A stretch of 58,497 bases of DNA from the NCBI RefSeq assembly GCF_022601685.1, contig NZ_JAKUML010000015.1, positions 1 through 58,497 of the forward strand. The letters run 5' to 3'. Positions 27,922-36,601 of this stretch are shown piece after piece. Below the pieces are notes generated by a model. It was not told where the DNA came from. It made no database searches and saw only the letters and a program-made list of their open reading frames with translations. Both the position numbers and the translations under genes were made by a program. Position 1 is the first letter of the stretch. Each line of letters opens with the position of its first letter. This stretch comes from Acinetobacter sedimenti (GTDB lineage Bacteria > Pseudomonadota > Gammaproteobacteria > Pseudomonadales > Moraxellaceae).

Positions 27922-29283
27922 TTGGATCAACACGCTTCTCATTTACAGCGCGGTTTGAAAAACCGACATATCCAATTGATAGCCATGGGTGGCGCTATTG
28001 GAACGGGATTGTTCCTTGGTTCGGCTGATGTGATTCAGTCGGCGGGACCTTCGATTATTTTAGGTTATGCAATCGGTGGTTTGATTGCATTTTTGATCAT
28101 GCGCCATTTGGGTGAAATGATCGTACATGAGCCAGTTGCAGGGTCATTTAGTTATTTTGCCAATAAGTATTGGGGACGTTTTGGCGGATTCCTTGCAGGG
28201 TGGAATTACTGGATTTTATATGTTTTGGTAGCGATGACGGAGCTCACCGCTGTTGCCAAATATATTAATTATTGGTGGCCTCATATTCCTGCGTGGTCTT
28301 CAGTACTATTTTTCTTCATTGTGATTAGTTTGATCAACCTGACCAATGTGAAGTTCTACGGTGAATCTGAGTTTTGGCTTGCGATTATCAAAGTCACTGC
28401 GGTGATTACGATGATTGTTTTTGGTTTATATTTGCTGTTTTTCCCAACGCCAGATTCGACAGCATCATTTAGCAATCTGTGGGCCCATGGTGGATTCTTC
28501 CCGAATGGCTTTGATGGCTTATTCATGATGATGGCATTCTTGATGTTTGCTTTCGGCGGGATTGAGCTGATCGGGATGGCAGCAGCTGAGGCTGAAAATC
28601 CTGAAAAGACTATTCCAAAAGCGATCAACCAAGTGGTCTATCGTATCCTGATTTTCTATGTGGGTGCGCTGACTGTATTGCTATCACTTGTACCGTGGAA
28701 TCAGCTTGATCTTGGTGGTTTGGATAAGAGTCCATTTGTGATGATCTTTAGCCAAATGGGAATTAACTGGGCAGCGAACTTACTCAACTTCATTATCTTG
28801 ACGGCAGCATTGTCTGTTTATAACAGTGGCATGTTTGCCAATAGTCGTATGTTGTATGGCCTAGCACAGCAGGGGAATGCACCAAAAGTATTCTTAAAAT
28901 TGAATAAGCAAGGTGTACCGATTCCTGCGGTGTTGATGTCTGCGGTGTTGATCTTCGGCTGTGTATTGCTGAACTACTTTGTTCCTGAGAAAGCATTAAG
29001 CCATTTGATTTATATCGTGGTGGGTGCTTTGGTATTGAACTGGGCGATGATTAGCTTGACGCATTTGAAGTTTAAGCAAGCAACCAAGTCGATTAAAACC
29101 TCGTTCCCTGCATTGTTTTCACCGCTGAGCAATTACATTGTTTTAGCGTTTATCGCAGTGGTGCTGTACATCATGTGGCAACAAGGCTTTAAGGAGTCTG
29201 TGTTGATGATTCCTGTATGGATCGTGCTGATGTGGGGCTTCTTTCAGTTGCTCGTTCGTAAGTCAACAGATCAAGTTGAGTAA
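27922..29283 (+). CDS. aroP: amino-acid permease, AroP-type aromatic amino acid transporter
   Basis: 453 residues with 12 predicted membrane helices. The N-terminal LKNRHIQLIAMGGAIGTGLF is the amino-acid transporter family signature. EPVAGSFSYFANKYWG and WNYWILYVLVAMTELTAV follow E. coli AroP closely, as do most later loops, so aromatic substrates are likely. Close relatives transport other amino acids. The start is a TTG; no better in-frame codon exists. Ends 83 bases before the tRNA-Arg gene. Confidence 0.85.
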   Translation: MDQHASHLQRGLKNRHIQLIAMGGAIGTGLFLGSADVIQSAGPSIILGYAIGGLIAFLIMRHLGEMIVHEPVAGSFSYFANKYWGRFGGFLAGWNYWILYVLVAMTELTAVAKYINYWWPHIPAWSSVLFFFIVISLINLTNVKFYGESEFWLAIIKVTAVITMIVFGLYLLFFPTPDSTASFSNLWAHGGFFPNGFDGLFMMMAFLMFAFGGIELIGMAAAEAENPEKTIPKAINQVVYRILIFYVGALTVLLSLVPWNQLDLGGLDKSPFVMIFSQMGINWAANLLNFIILTAALSVYNSGMFANSRMLYGLAQQGNAPKVFLKLNKQGVPIPAVLMSAVLIFGCVLLNYFVPEKALSHLIYIVVGALVLNWAMISLTHLKFKQATKSIKTSFPALFSPLSNYIVLAFIAVVLYIMWQQGFKESVLMIPVWIVLMWGFFQLLVRKSTDQVE

Positions 29284-29366
29284 GTGAGTAATTAGCTGTT
29301 TAATCGCTCATCATCTATTCGTCTAATTGTTTGCAAAAACAAGAATTTCAGTTAAGTTATGGGCAC

Positions 29367-29442
29367 ACGCCTATAGCTTAACTGGATAGAGCAGTTGCCT
29401 CCTAAGCGACCGACGTGGGTTCGAGTCCCGCTGGGCGTACCA
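29367..29442 (+). tRNA. tRNA-Arg(CCT); island attachment site
   Basis: 76 bases with CCA encoded. The acceptor ACGCCTA pairs with TGGGCGT; the anticodon loop is CTCCTAA with CCT; the T arm contains GGTTCGAGTCC. An integrase gene begins about 190 bases downstream in the same direction, so its 3' end is the probable attL. Confidence 0.93.
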
Positions 29443-29476
29443 AATATACTCGAAATACTACTACTTAAAACTACTT

Positions 29477-29510
29477 AAAGGCTTGCCAATCATAGGTTAA
29501 GCCTTTTTTG
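29477..29510 (+). terminator. terminator after tRNA-Arg
   Basis: AAAGGCTT-(14 nt)-AAGCCTTTTTT hairpin with T run. Confidence 0.75.
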
Positions 29511-29544
29511 TTGTCTGATGCAACTACATTCATTACAATGGAAA

Positions 29545-29609
29545 TACCCCCATTGTGGGGGTACTTTTGGGGGTATCTCATTACACCCCTAAAATTGATA
29601 CCCCCAAAA
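29545..29609. promoter_or_regulatory. inverted repeats at the integrase start
   Basis: Two nested dyads: TACCCCC-ATTGT-GGGGGTA (29545-29563) and the perfect 13-bp pair TTTTGGGGGTATC (29565-29577) with GATACCCCCAAAA (29597-29609). They lie between the tRNA and the integrase start. They are probable integrase/excisionase arm sites or an autoregulatory operator. Confidence 0.6.
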
Positions 29610-29629
29610 TGACGTTAAAGGCTTATAGC

Positions 29630-30763
29630 ATGGGCAAGCTAACAGATATAAGAATCCGCAAGATTAAACCCGCAGAAAAGCAAACCAAACACGCTGATGG
29701 AGGTGGTCTATATTTATTAGTTACGTCTACAGGTTGTAGGTACTGGCGGTATAAATACCGTTTTGAGGGTAAGGAAAATATACTTGCTTTGGGTATATAT
29801 CCAACCGTAACTTTAGCCGATGCTCGCTTAAAACACTTGGAAGCAAGAAAGTTACTTGCAAGCGGTATCGACCCTAGTGCAGATAGAAAGGAAAAAAAGA
29901 AAGCTGAGCAAATGCAGATGTCATTTAGTGAAGTGGTGAAAATCTATTTAGAAAAAGAAGCGGTTAAACATAAAGGATTACGCTGGGAAACAAATGCCCT
30001 GAATAAATTATTGCGATTGTTTCCCAATTTAGCCAAAAAGCCGATTAATGCTATTGATAAAATGGATATGATTAATTTTCGTAATAGTCGTGAGTTTGAA
30101 GTGCAAGGTACGACTGTTAAAAGAGAAATGCAGTTACTTGGCAGTGTGTTTAGCTTTGCAATAGATGAACTTTCATTGATTGAGATAAGCCCACTAAATA
30201 GGGTGGCGAAGCCAAAAGAGAACCCACATAGGGAAGTCAGAATCAGTGATGACGAAATCCAAATTTTAATGGACGCTTTCGATTTTAATGATGAAACACC
30301 AGTTTTGATGATGAAGCATCAAACGGCTTGGGCGTTCTTATTTGCTTTAGAAACTGCAATGCGAATGAGCGAAATTACAAGCATGACGTGGGGGAATTTA
30401 TTTGATGATTATCTACTATTGCCAACTACAAAAAATGGTCATTCCCGAAAAGTACCATTGAACCATACGGCACTGGAATTGTTGGAAAGGGTAAAGGGAT
30501 TGGACACAACAAATGTTTTAACTATTTCAGCAGATAGCTTGTCTACTACCTTTCGGAAGTATAGAGATACCACGCCATTAGGTCATATTCATTTTCACGA
30601 TACACGCCATGAAGCTACAACTAAGTATGCTCAAGTGATGCCAATTCAGGATTTATCTAAAGTTACAGGACATAAAGATTTAGAAATGTTAATGCGTTAT
30701 TACAATCCAACAACAACCGAACTGGCTGAGCGAATGAATAGAAAGACGAACAAAAAGCAATAA
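29630..30763 (+). CDS. int: P4-type tyrosine recombinase (integrase)
   Basis: 377 residues. The N-terminal DUF4102/arm-binding domain (KLTDIRIRKIKP to YPTVTLADARLKH) is followed by a SAM-like core-binding domain and the catalytic domain. Catalytic residues are visible: Arg in ALETAMRMSEI, His and Arg in HFHDTRHE, His in GHKD, and the nucleophile Tyr in MRYYNP. It should integrate the island into the tRNA-Arg. The frame is open from a GTG at 29555, and an ATG exists at 29609. I prefer 29630 because AAAGG lies nine bases upstream and P4 integrases begin MxKLTD. Upstream codons fall inside the inverted repeats. Confidence 0.93.
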   Translation: MGKLTDIRIRKIKPAEKQTKHADGGGLYLLVTSTGCRYWRYKYRFEGKENILALGIYPTVTLADARLKHLEARKLLASGIDPSADRKEKKKAEQMQMSFSEVVKIYLEKEAVKHKGLRWETNALNKLLRLFPNLAKKPINAIDKMDMINFRNSREFEVQGTTVKREMQLLGSVFSFAIDELSLIEISPLNRVAKPKENPHREVRISDDEIQILMDAFDFNDETPVLMMKHQTAWAFLFALETAMRMSEITSMTWGNLFDDYLLLPTTKNGHSRKVPLNHTALELLERVKGLDTTNVLTISADSLSTTFRKYRDTTPLGHIHFHDTRHEATTKYAQVMPIQDLSKVTGHKDLEMLMRYYNPTTTELAERMNRKTNKKQ

Positions 30764-30808
30764 CGCCAATCTATGACACGCTACAACTTTCTACGACTAG
30801 CAAACAGG

Positions 30809-30912
30809 TATAATATTGATTAATATGACAGCGTTAAGTCTAGGTTAGCTCCCGAAAGTGCGTATCCCAAGCGCATGGCTTAACGCTTATTTAGTTGGGT
30901 ATGCTTGGGGGG
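30809..30912 (+). promoter_or_regulatory. promoter and structured leader that can mask a ribosome site
   Basis: TATAAT at 30809-30814. Downstream, the perfect stem GCGTTAAG (30831-30838)/CTTAACGC (30879-30886) encloses CCCAAGC (30866-30872). That heptamer is complementary to GCTTGGG at 30903-30909, which overlaps the G-rich ribosome site before the ATG at 30917. The two pairings can coexist as a pseudoknot. Complementarity is seen directly; regulation is inference. Confidence 0.5.
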
Positions 30913-30916
30913 GTAA

Positions 30917-32020
30917 ATGAGCAATCACAACGCATCTGTTCAATACAAAAATGGTGGAAATCTTGTCATTGATGACGAGGATAGAACTTTATTTAAAAAC
31001 CATACTTACCAAACTAAATTCAAATCAATTATATGGTCATACTGGATTGAAAAGCCAAAAGTCAAATGCTACGAAGCTGTGCTTTTAACATTAGGATTAA
31101 ACCCCGAAAAAATTGATTATCCGAGTAGAGTGTGGGCGACACAATTAAATAGCGATGATCGAAATGCTTTAGATGAACGCATAGATAATTTTAAAATGCT
31201 TATCGGCAAAGGAAAGTTATTTGAATCTGATGTTGAAGAAGATTTAGGGGTAGAAGTTAAACTGAAAAAAGTTGCTGAATATCTTAAAAAGCGTAATGCA
31301 ACAATGCCGACAGAACTTATCCAGTTGGTGAGTAAAAATGAAAATAACACCATTTCACCACCTGACCATATCAGAAGATTATCACTGAGTGACTTCTTTA
31401 CCGTTGTTCAGGCGGCGTGCCTTATTTCTAATGACGAACCTGGAAGAATACAGGCTTTAATTGATTCTCATGATTTACGATATGACAGTTGGAATTATGG
31501 GGAGCATACGCAAGCAGTTGAAACTATAAAAAAGGGAATAAAAGCCAAGAAATTAATACAAGATGCAGATGGAGATATTCCTAGAGCTTCTTTGCAAAAG
31601 TTTCTATTCGAAAAAAATCATATTATTGCAGGATTTAACGATAACCCTCCATCACAAGACCAATCAACTTTTGGCATTCCATCTATTCAGCAAAACGAGC
31701 CAAATGTTGATAATTTGAATGCCGAAATTGCACAACTAAAAGACCAACTAGCCCAAGCACAGCAACGCATTCAAGAATTAGAAGTAAGCCAAAAGTTTCA
31801 ACATGCCTCATTAGACCTAAACAACAAAAATCATGCTCCCGAACTATTGTTAGCCATTCAAGCATGGGAAGCACGATACATAAATAATGAATATCCTCAC
31901 ATGGAGCATACTCCAGCAATCAAAGCATATTTGGCTAAAAATGGCTATACAGTTACAAGGTTGAAGGAAAGAATTTCGGCAATCACCAATCCAAAAAATA
32001 TCAATAAATCAGATAATTAA
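30917..32020 (+). CDS. satellite protein of unknown function, coiled coil
   Basis: 367 residues, no recognised catalytic domain. The N-terminal half is mixed (WSYWIEKPKVKCYEAVLLTLGL). A clear coiled coil follows at about residues 268-298 (LNAEIAQLKDQLAQAQQRIQELE). The C-terminus has PELLLAIQAWEARY and a short terminal domain of the kind found in Acinetobacter island proteins. It is soluble by composition. It is the first gene after the integrase and is preceded by the structured leader. A role in regulation or DNA binding is possible but cannot be shown. Confidence 0.6.
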   Translation: MSNHNASVQYKNGGNLVIDDEDRTLFKNHTYQTKFKSIIWSYWIEKPKVKCYEAVLLTLGLNPEKIDYPSRVWATQLNSDDRNALDERIDNFKMLIGKGKLFESDVEEDLGVEVKLKKVAEYLKKRNATMPTELIQLVSKNENNTISPPDHIRRLSLSDFFTVVQAACLISNDEPGRIQALIDSHDLRYDSWNYGEHTQAVETIKKGIKAKKLIQDADGDIPRASLQKFLFEKNHIIAGFNDNPPSQDQSTFGIPSIQQNEPNVDNLNAEIAQLKDQLAQAQQRIQELEVSQKFQHASLDLNNKNHAPELLLAIQAWEARYINNEYPHMEHTPAIKAYLAKNGYTVTRLKERISAITNPKNINKSDN

Positions 32021-32147
32021 ATAAGGTGTCACCTTTAGGTGTCACCAATATTTTAATAACCGACACTTGTATGACACCTTATTGATTTTGCTTTCATACA
32101 CCTATCAACCCAATGCTACTACCAGCTAGGGCAATCATAGATAGGTG
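32021..32147. promoter_or_regulatory. operator-like inverted repeats upstream of alpA-like gene
   Basis: A perfect 11-bp inverted pair ATAAGGTGTCA (32021-32031)/TGACACCTTAT (32072-32082), a direct repeat GGTGTCACC (32024-32032 and 32038-32046), and a second inverted pair CACCTATC (32099-32106)/GATAGGTG (32140-32147). The first may also terminate the upstream gene. Dense dyads suggest binding by the AlpA-like protein or a repressor. Confidence 0.5.
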
Positions 32148-32152
32148 ACATC

Positions 32153-32446
32153 ATGACATTTTCAAATAGCGAACAACTACTACGCATGTCAGTAATGGCA
32201 AGTTTTCCAGCACGACCTGAACGTATCTACACGTATAAAAGTGGCAAACTCAAGGGACAGACCAAAAGAATCAAGGCACGCCCTGAAAGCAAAGGGATAA
32301 TCGGCGTATCTGATAAAACAATATGGCTTTGGGTAAAACAAGGCAAATTTCCAAAACCAATTCGATTAAGCGATGGCGTAACAGTATGGCGCATGTCTGA
32401 TGTGCAGGCATGGATGCAAGCCAAAGCCGAAGCGCAGGGGGCGTAA
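32153..32446 (+). CDS. AlpA-like helix-turn-helix regulator
   Basis: 97 residues. The C-terminal 55 residues are an AlpA/MerR-type winged helix: GIIGVSDKTIWLWVKQGKFP, then PIRLSDGVTVWRMSDVQAWM. AlpA proteins activate integrase/excision or early genes in P4-like satellites and PICIs. The N-terminal 40 basic residues are unassigned. AGGTG precedes the ATG within an inverted repeat, which would suit autoregulation. Overlaps no neighbour; the next gene starts three bases on. Confidence 0.82.
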   Translation: MTFSNSEQLLRMSVMASFPARPERIYTYKSGKLKGQTKRIKARPESKGIIGVSDKTIWLWVKQGKFPKPIRLSDGVTVWRMSDVQAWMQAKAEAQGA

Positions 32447-32448
32447 AC

Positions 32449-32733
32449 ATGACTAAGAAGACAGCTCAACAGCTACATGATGCACTGCTTCACGGTGAAG
32501 CGCACGGCGTTCTAGTCCTACATTTAGGCGCAATAGCCGACCTTGACGAAGCCCTACGTGATGGTTGCGGAATGATTGAACGTGCAAGCGTTGCTTCTCA
32601 TATCTGTATCGACCTTATGCAAATGATTGAGGACGGATATAGCAAACCACAGCTAATGACGACCATAGAGGAAATCATAAGCACGCTGATTGGCGAAAAT
32701 GGACTAGCAGAATTAAAAGGCGGTGAAGTATGA
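32449..32733 (+). CDS. small satellite protein of unknown function
   Basis: 94 residues from the ATG at 32449 (MTKKTAQQLHDALL), which lies two bases after the alpA-like stop. A spurious upstream start would overlap that gene. Helical and soluble, with HLGAIADLDEALRDGCGMIER resembling the small regulatory proteins found before satellite primases. Its stop overlaps the start of the primase gene by four bases (ATGA), so translational coupling is likely. Confidence 0.65.
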   Translation: MTKKTAQQLHDALLHGEAHGVLVLHLGAIADLDEALRDGCGMIERASVASHICIDLMQMIEDGYSKPQLMTTIEEIISTLIGENGLAELKGGEV

Positions 32734-35171
32734 CAGCTCAAGCGCAAATCGAAGTTAAAAACGACACCCAAGAGATGCTTAACTTTTTTGGTATTGGTGA
32801 GAACTTTGCATTCAGAACCTTTGCAGACCAAAAGGGGGTAAATGTTAAGTCACTAACTCAATCAATGGCTGGTACTTTTAAGAAATGTTTTAAGGCACTT
32901 GAATCGTTGAATAAGCAAGGTGCAGGCATATTTTTCACAGTCAATGCAACAGATGGCAAAGGGCAAAAAGCAGAAAATATACAGCGCATCCGTGCGCTAT
33001 TTGTTGATTTTGACACGTCACGACAAGAGAGAGTGAAAGACTTACTTTTGTTAGATTTACCGCCCAACTTGATTGTGGAAACATCCAAAGATAAGCATCA
33101 TGCCTACTGGGTATTAAATCCCGACTTTGGCGAAATTGCTTTAGATCAATTCTCTATTTTGCAAAAAAGATTAATAAATTATTTTGCTGATGATGGTGCA
33201 GATAAGTCAATCCACGACCTACCACGCATCATGAGGGTGGCAGGCTTTAAGCATCAAAAAAGCGAGCCGTTCACTTCAAGAATTGTGCATATTCATGAAA
33301 AGTATGAGCAATATGCAGTTAATGACGTGCTTAACTTTGTGGAATCCTTGCCACAGGTTGAGGACAAAAAAAAGCCGACTGCTAAGCAATCGACTTTAAA
33401 CAATGTACTAAGCGCAGAAAACACACAAAGCACAGATAACACAGCAGAAAGCATAACACATAGCATTAATTTCAACCAATCTAAATTGCTAAGTCGTGGG
33501 CGGTGGCATGAGATTCTAGCCAAGCTAGGTTATTCAGTGCCGACCAATCCGCAAGCACATGGCGCATGTCCTGCTTGTGGTGGTGAGGATAGGTTTCGAT
33601 TCGATAATCAGAGCGGTGACGGTACGTTTATTTGTTCTCAAGGTGGTCAAGGTGAAATTGCAGGCGATGGCTATGCACTGCTAGAACATGCAGGAAAAAC
33701 GCCTAGCGAAGCACTACAGCTTGTTAATGGTGTGCTGAACAGTTGGGGCTTAATTTCATTTTATGACGCTACAGCGCAAAAACAGGCGCACGCATGGGGA
33801 GAACCACAACCTTTACACATTGCGAACCGATATGTTGAGGGTGAATATCCTATTCACGCCTTTCCTGATGTTATCGCAAAAGCCATAAAGAAATCCGCCT
33901 ATTTTCATAATGTGCCGTTAGCAGTAGCAGCACAGACTTATTTAGGTGAGCAAGCATATATAGCGCAAAGACACATTAAAGCACCCAGCGACAAGTCAGA
34001 AAAAGGTCAGCCATGCAGCTTATTCATGCTTACTATTTTTCCATCGGGAGAGGGTAAAGACGTTTGCAAGAATGATGCCTCAAAAATCAGTGGGGAAATC
34101 GAATCTGAAAATATGCAGCGATTTTATGCAGATCATAAAAGCTGGAGTAAAAAGAAGTCAGATGAGCGTGGTGACGCTCCAGTGAACCCGATGTCTAGAT
34201 TCAAGAAAACCACAACACAAGGTATTATCAGAGTGATGGCAGGCGGAGCTGGTAATAGTTATATATGGTCAACTGGTGAGGGTGGTTATCTCTTTAGTGG
34301 TTACTCATTAAAAAGCGACACTGTGGGCGATTCAATTAGTGCTTTGAATGACTTGGTTGATACTGGCAAGGGGAATGCACTTTTAAGAAGTGCGGAAGAT
34401 AGCCATTATTTTGAGAATAAACATTTTTCCCTAGATATTGCTGTACAGGATGTTGTTGCAAGACCAGCCCTAAACAACTCCCTACTACGTGAGCAAGGTT
34501 TTTTAGCTAGAGTCTTATTTGCAGCACCTACCCCACTCCAGCACCGCCAAGTGACATTAGAGCAGCAGATGATCAAACCATACGATGACGAGGATTTAAA
34601 AGCGTACTGGAAGTTTTGCGAGAAGATGCTAACCACTCCGTATTTTGGCAATAAACTTTTTATCGGTGATGATGGCAGAGTGATAATTGAAAAATGCCAA
34701 GATGCTGAGATGTTGCACATTCAGTATCAGAACCATATCGGTAAGGAAGCTGGCAAAGGTGGAAAGTATGAAATTATTAGAGCTTATGCTTTACGCACTA
34801 ATCAGCTTGTTTTGCGAGTAGCTGCAATTTTAGCGTATTGCTCAGAGGTTGATTATATTGACGCTCGTATCATGCAAAACGCTATAGACCTTTGCAAATA
34901 CTCCCTAGATGAGTGGTTGCGCTACTACGGCAAGATGGAAAAGTCAGATAGCGAGCTGATGCTAGACTGGTTGAAAAAACAAGATTCATCAAAATTATTG
35001 AAGTCAGCTATTTCAACCACTGTTTATCCAAAGCACCTACGCAGTAAAAACAGCCGTGACGCTGCACTTAACCACTTAATTGATGCTGAACATATCCATA
35101 TCGAGCAAATCGGGAAGAAGGAATATGTGGTTTTAAACCCTCTTTTCTCAAAACTAGGCCAAAAAGGCTAA
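32730..35171 (+). CDS. satellite replication protein: RepB-like primase, zinc ribbon, DUF3987
   Basis: 813 residues. Order: a RepB-like primase domain (residues ~10-205; IRALFVDFDTSRQ gives the metal-binding acidic pair), then a linker. A P4-type primase zinc ribbon follows (CPACGGEDRFRFD ... FICSQGG, residues ~275-300). The C-terminal DUF3987/YfjI-like region (~370-800) has a Walker-A-like loop FPSGEGKDV that lacks the usual GKS/T, so ATPase activity is uncertain. It should initiate replication of the island. The gene overlaps the small upstream ORF by four bases. Confidence 0.8.
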   Translation: MTAQAQIEVKNDTQEMLNFFGIGENFAFRTFADQKGVNVKSLTQSMAGTFKKCFKALESLNKQGAGIFFTVNATDGKGQKAENIQRIRALFVDFDTSRQERVKDLLLLDLPPNLIVETSKDKHHAYWVLNPDFGEIALDQFSILQKRLINYFADDGADKSIHDLPRIMRVAGFKHQKSEPFTSRIVHIHEKYEQYAVNDVLNFVESLPQVEDKKKPTAKQSTLNNVLSAENTQSTDNTAESITHSINFNQSKLLSRGRWHEILAKLGYSVPTNPQAHGACPACGGEDRFRFDNQSGDGTFICSQGGQGEIAGDGYALLEHAGKTPSEALQLVNGVLNSWGLISFYDATAQKQAHAWGEPQPLHIANRYVEGEYPIHAFPDVIAKAIKKSAYFHNVPLAVAAQTYLGEQAYIAQRHIKAPSDKSEKGQPCSLFMLTIFPSGEGKDVCKNDASKISGEIESENMQRFYADHKSWSKKKSDERGDAPVNPMSRFKKTTTQGIIRVMAGGAGNSYIWSTGEGGYLFSGYSLKSDTVGDSISALNDLVDTGKGNALLRSAEDSHYFENKHFSLDIAVQDVVARPALNNSLLREQGFLARVLFAAPTPLQHRQVTLEQQMIKPYDDEDLKAYWKFCEKMLTTPYFGNKLFIGDDGRVIIEKCQDAEMLHIQYQNHIGKEAGKGGKYEIIRAYALRTNQLVLRVAAILAYCSEVDYIDARIMQNAIDLCKYSLDEWLRYYGKMEKSDSELMLDWLKKQDSSKLLKSAISTTVYPKHLRSKNSRDAALNHLIDAEHIHIEQIGKKEYVVLNPLFSKLGQKG

Positions 35172-35358
35172 AATGCCTGAAACCCTTATACAGTAACACT
35201 TTCACTCTAGCCAACCCAAAGGCTAAGAAAGGCTAAAAGGGCTAAAATGATGCTAAAAGATATTGAATCTTAGCCTTTTTAGCCAACTTTAGCCAAGCCA
35301 TAGGCAAAAGTGAAAGCTATATGTGGCAAGGCTTACAGCGACTTTAGCCAAAATAGCC
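35166..35358. repeat. GGCTAAA/TTTAGCC repeat cluster, candidate replication origin
   Basis: About ten copies of a GGCTAAA-type core in both orientations within 190 bases. They start inside the last codons of the primase gene and run through the 237-base non-coding gap. Forward copies begin at 35166, 35221, 35231, 35240 and (as TGCTAAAA) 35251. Reverse copies begin at about 35270, 35278, 35288 and 35343. Clusters of iterons next to the replication gene are how P4 and PICI origins are built, so this is a probable ori. Confidence 0.6.
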
Positions 35359-35408
35359 CACTTGTACGCATTAAATATATTTTTATGAGAAAAGATTAAA
35401 GGGTAAAA

Positions 35409-35857
35409 ATGAGCAATTCAGTCGGCAGACCAACAGGCTACAATGATGAAATTGCAGAAAGGATAATCGACCTTGTGATTGATGGTCAGCCAATCCGATT
35501 TATATGTTCTCAGGTTGATATGCCAAGTGTGGCAACTGTGATGCGTTGGCTAGCTGATTATCCCGAGTTTGCAAAACAATATGCTTTAGCTAAAGAAATG
35601 TATGCACATTGCATTTTTGACGAAATACAACACATTGCCGACACGTGCGACCCAACCGAAGTACAAAAAGCAAAGCGATGATTGACGCACGAAAATACAT
35701 AGCAAGCCGACTTGCACCTAAGAAATATGGTGAAGCCAGTTTGATCGATGCACCAACTGAAGAAGAACAAAAATACCGTGAAATCATCATCACAAGGCGC
35801 ATCGTTGACGCACAGCTTAGCGACCTACTGGATGAGTTAGAGAATGAAGAAATATAA
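35409..35857 (+). pseudogene. terS: phage small terminase subunit (TerS-like), frameshifted
   Basis: The first frame (35409-35681) gives the family N-terminus SVGRPTGYNDEIAERI and the helix-turn-helix VATVMRWLADYPEFAKQYA, ending DPTEVQKAKR and a stop. The rest of the protein, IDARKYIASRLAPKKYGEAS, is found in a second frame up to 35857. Adding one base near 35679 would join them into a normal ~150-residue TerS. Satellites use their own TerS to redirect helper phage packaging, so the break may disable transfer. Sequencing error is the alternative. Confidence 0.75.
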
Positions 35858-36025
35858 CCTTTTCAATATTCCCTACAGGATTGCCACTTGTTAGTGGCTT
35901 CAAAACAATCTAGGCATTGAGCTATCAAGTCTTTCATGGTTTTTGGTAGTTTTGCTTTTACTCCCCACCGTATAGAATCGTAAAGAAATATAACCTTGTG
36001 TTCTCATAATTCATTATTTAGTCAG

Positions 36026-36065
36026 GTTGCTTAAGGTTGCAAACAGTTGCATTGGTGAATATAAT
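36026..36065 (+). promoter_or_regulatory. toxin-antitoxin promoter with 10-bp-phased GTTGC repeats
   Basis: TTGCAA (36037-36042) and TATAAT (36060-36065), 17-bp spacer. GTTGC occurs three times at exactly 10-bp steps (36026, 36036, 36046), covering the -35 element. This phasing on one DNA face suits autoregulation by the antitoxin complex. Confidence 0.6.
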
Positions 36066-36102
36066 TTATTCAATCTATTAAACTTATTTTAAAGGCGTAA
36101 TC

Positions 36103-36324
36103 ATGTCATATACTGCAATAAAAATTGACACCGAGATTGTAGAATCTGCAAAGGTGTATGGTGTAGCAGAAAGCCGAAGCGCAACAAAACAAGTCGAATA
36201 CTGGGCTAGAGTTGGGAAAATTGCGCAAGATAACCCTGACTTAACTTTTCAAGATATAACTGAACTTTTGCTTAGCATGGCGCAAGTCAAAGCAGGAAAT
36301 ACAACACCGTATAACTTCGGTTAG
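36103..36324 (+). CDS. ParD-like type II antitoxin
   Basis: 73 residues. The N-terminal IKIDTEIVESAKVYGVAESRS is a ribbon-helix-helix-like DNA-binding part, followed by QVEYWARVGKIAQDNPDLTF, which matches the ParD-like antitoxin family. It should bind the toxin encoded four bases downstream and repress the common promoter. The gene lies within the satellite and is probably a stability module. Confidence 0.82.
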   Translation: MSYTAIKIDTEIVESAKVYGVAESRSATKQVEYWARVGKIAQDNPDLTFQDITELLLSMAQVKAGNTTPYNFG

Positions 36325-36328
36325 TTAA

Positions 36329-36601
36329 ATGAACATACAGCAAGCACCATTATTTGAGCGCACAGTTAAGAAGCTCACTAAGCAACAGAAAAAGGACGTG
36401 GATAATGCTGTAATTGCAATTAGTGAAAATCCGAATATTGGCGAATCTAAAGTAGGCGACTTAGCAGGAGTGTCGGTATACAAGTTTAAAATGGACAAAC
36501 AGCTTGTATTGCTCGCTTATTCATTCGAGAGTGAAACAATTACTTTGTACTTGCTCAAGTTGGGTAGCCATGAAAATTTTTATAGAGATTTAAAAAGATA
36601 A
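36329..36601 (+). CDS. RelE/ParE-like type II toxin
   Basis: 90 residues with a RelE/ParE fold: PLFERTVKKLTKQQKKDVDNAV helices, then the beta sheet VYKFKMDKQLVLLAYSFESETITLYLLKLGSHENFYRDL. The C-terminal GSHENFYRDLKR is the usual end of this family. It may be a ribosome-dependent mRNase or a gyrase poison; sequence alone cannot decide. Starts four bases after the antitoxin stop. Confidence 0.82.
   Translation: MNIQQAPLFERTVKKLTKQQKKDVDNAVIAISENPNIGESKVGDLAGVSVYKFKMDKQLVLLAYSFESETITLYLLKLGSHENFYRDLKR

Noticed and set aside
35847..35997. 15-bp direct repeat AAGAAATATAACCTT flanking a 120-bp stretch
   Set aside because: Could be an insertion scar, but AT-rich and without any gene or terminal repeat between; too weak.
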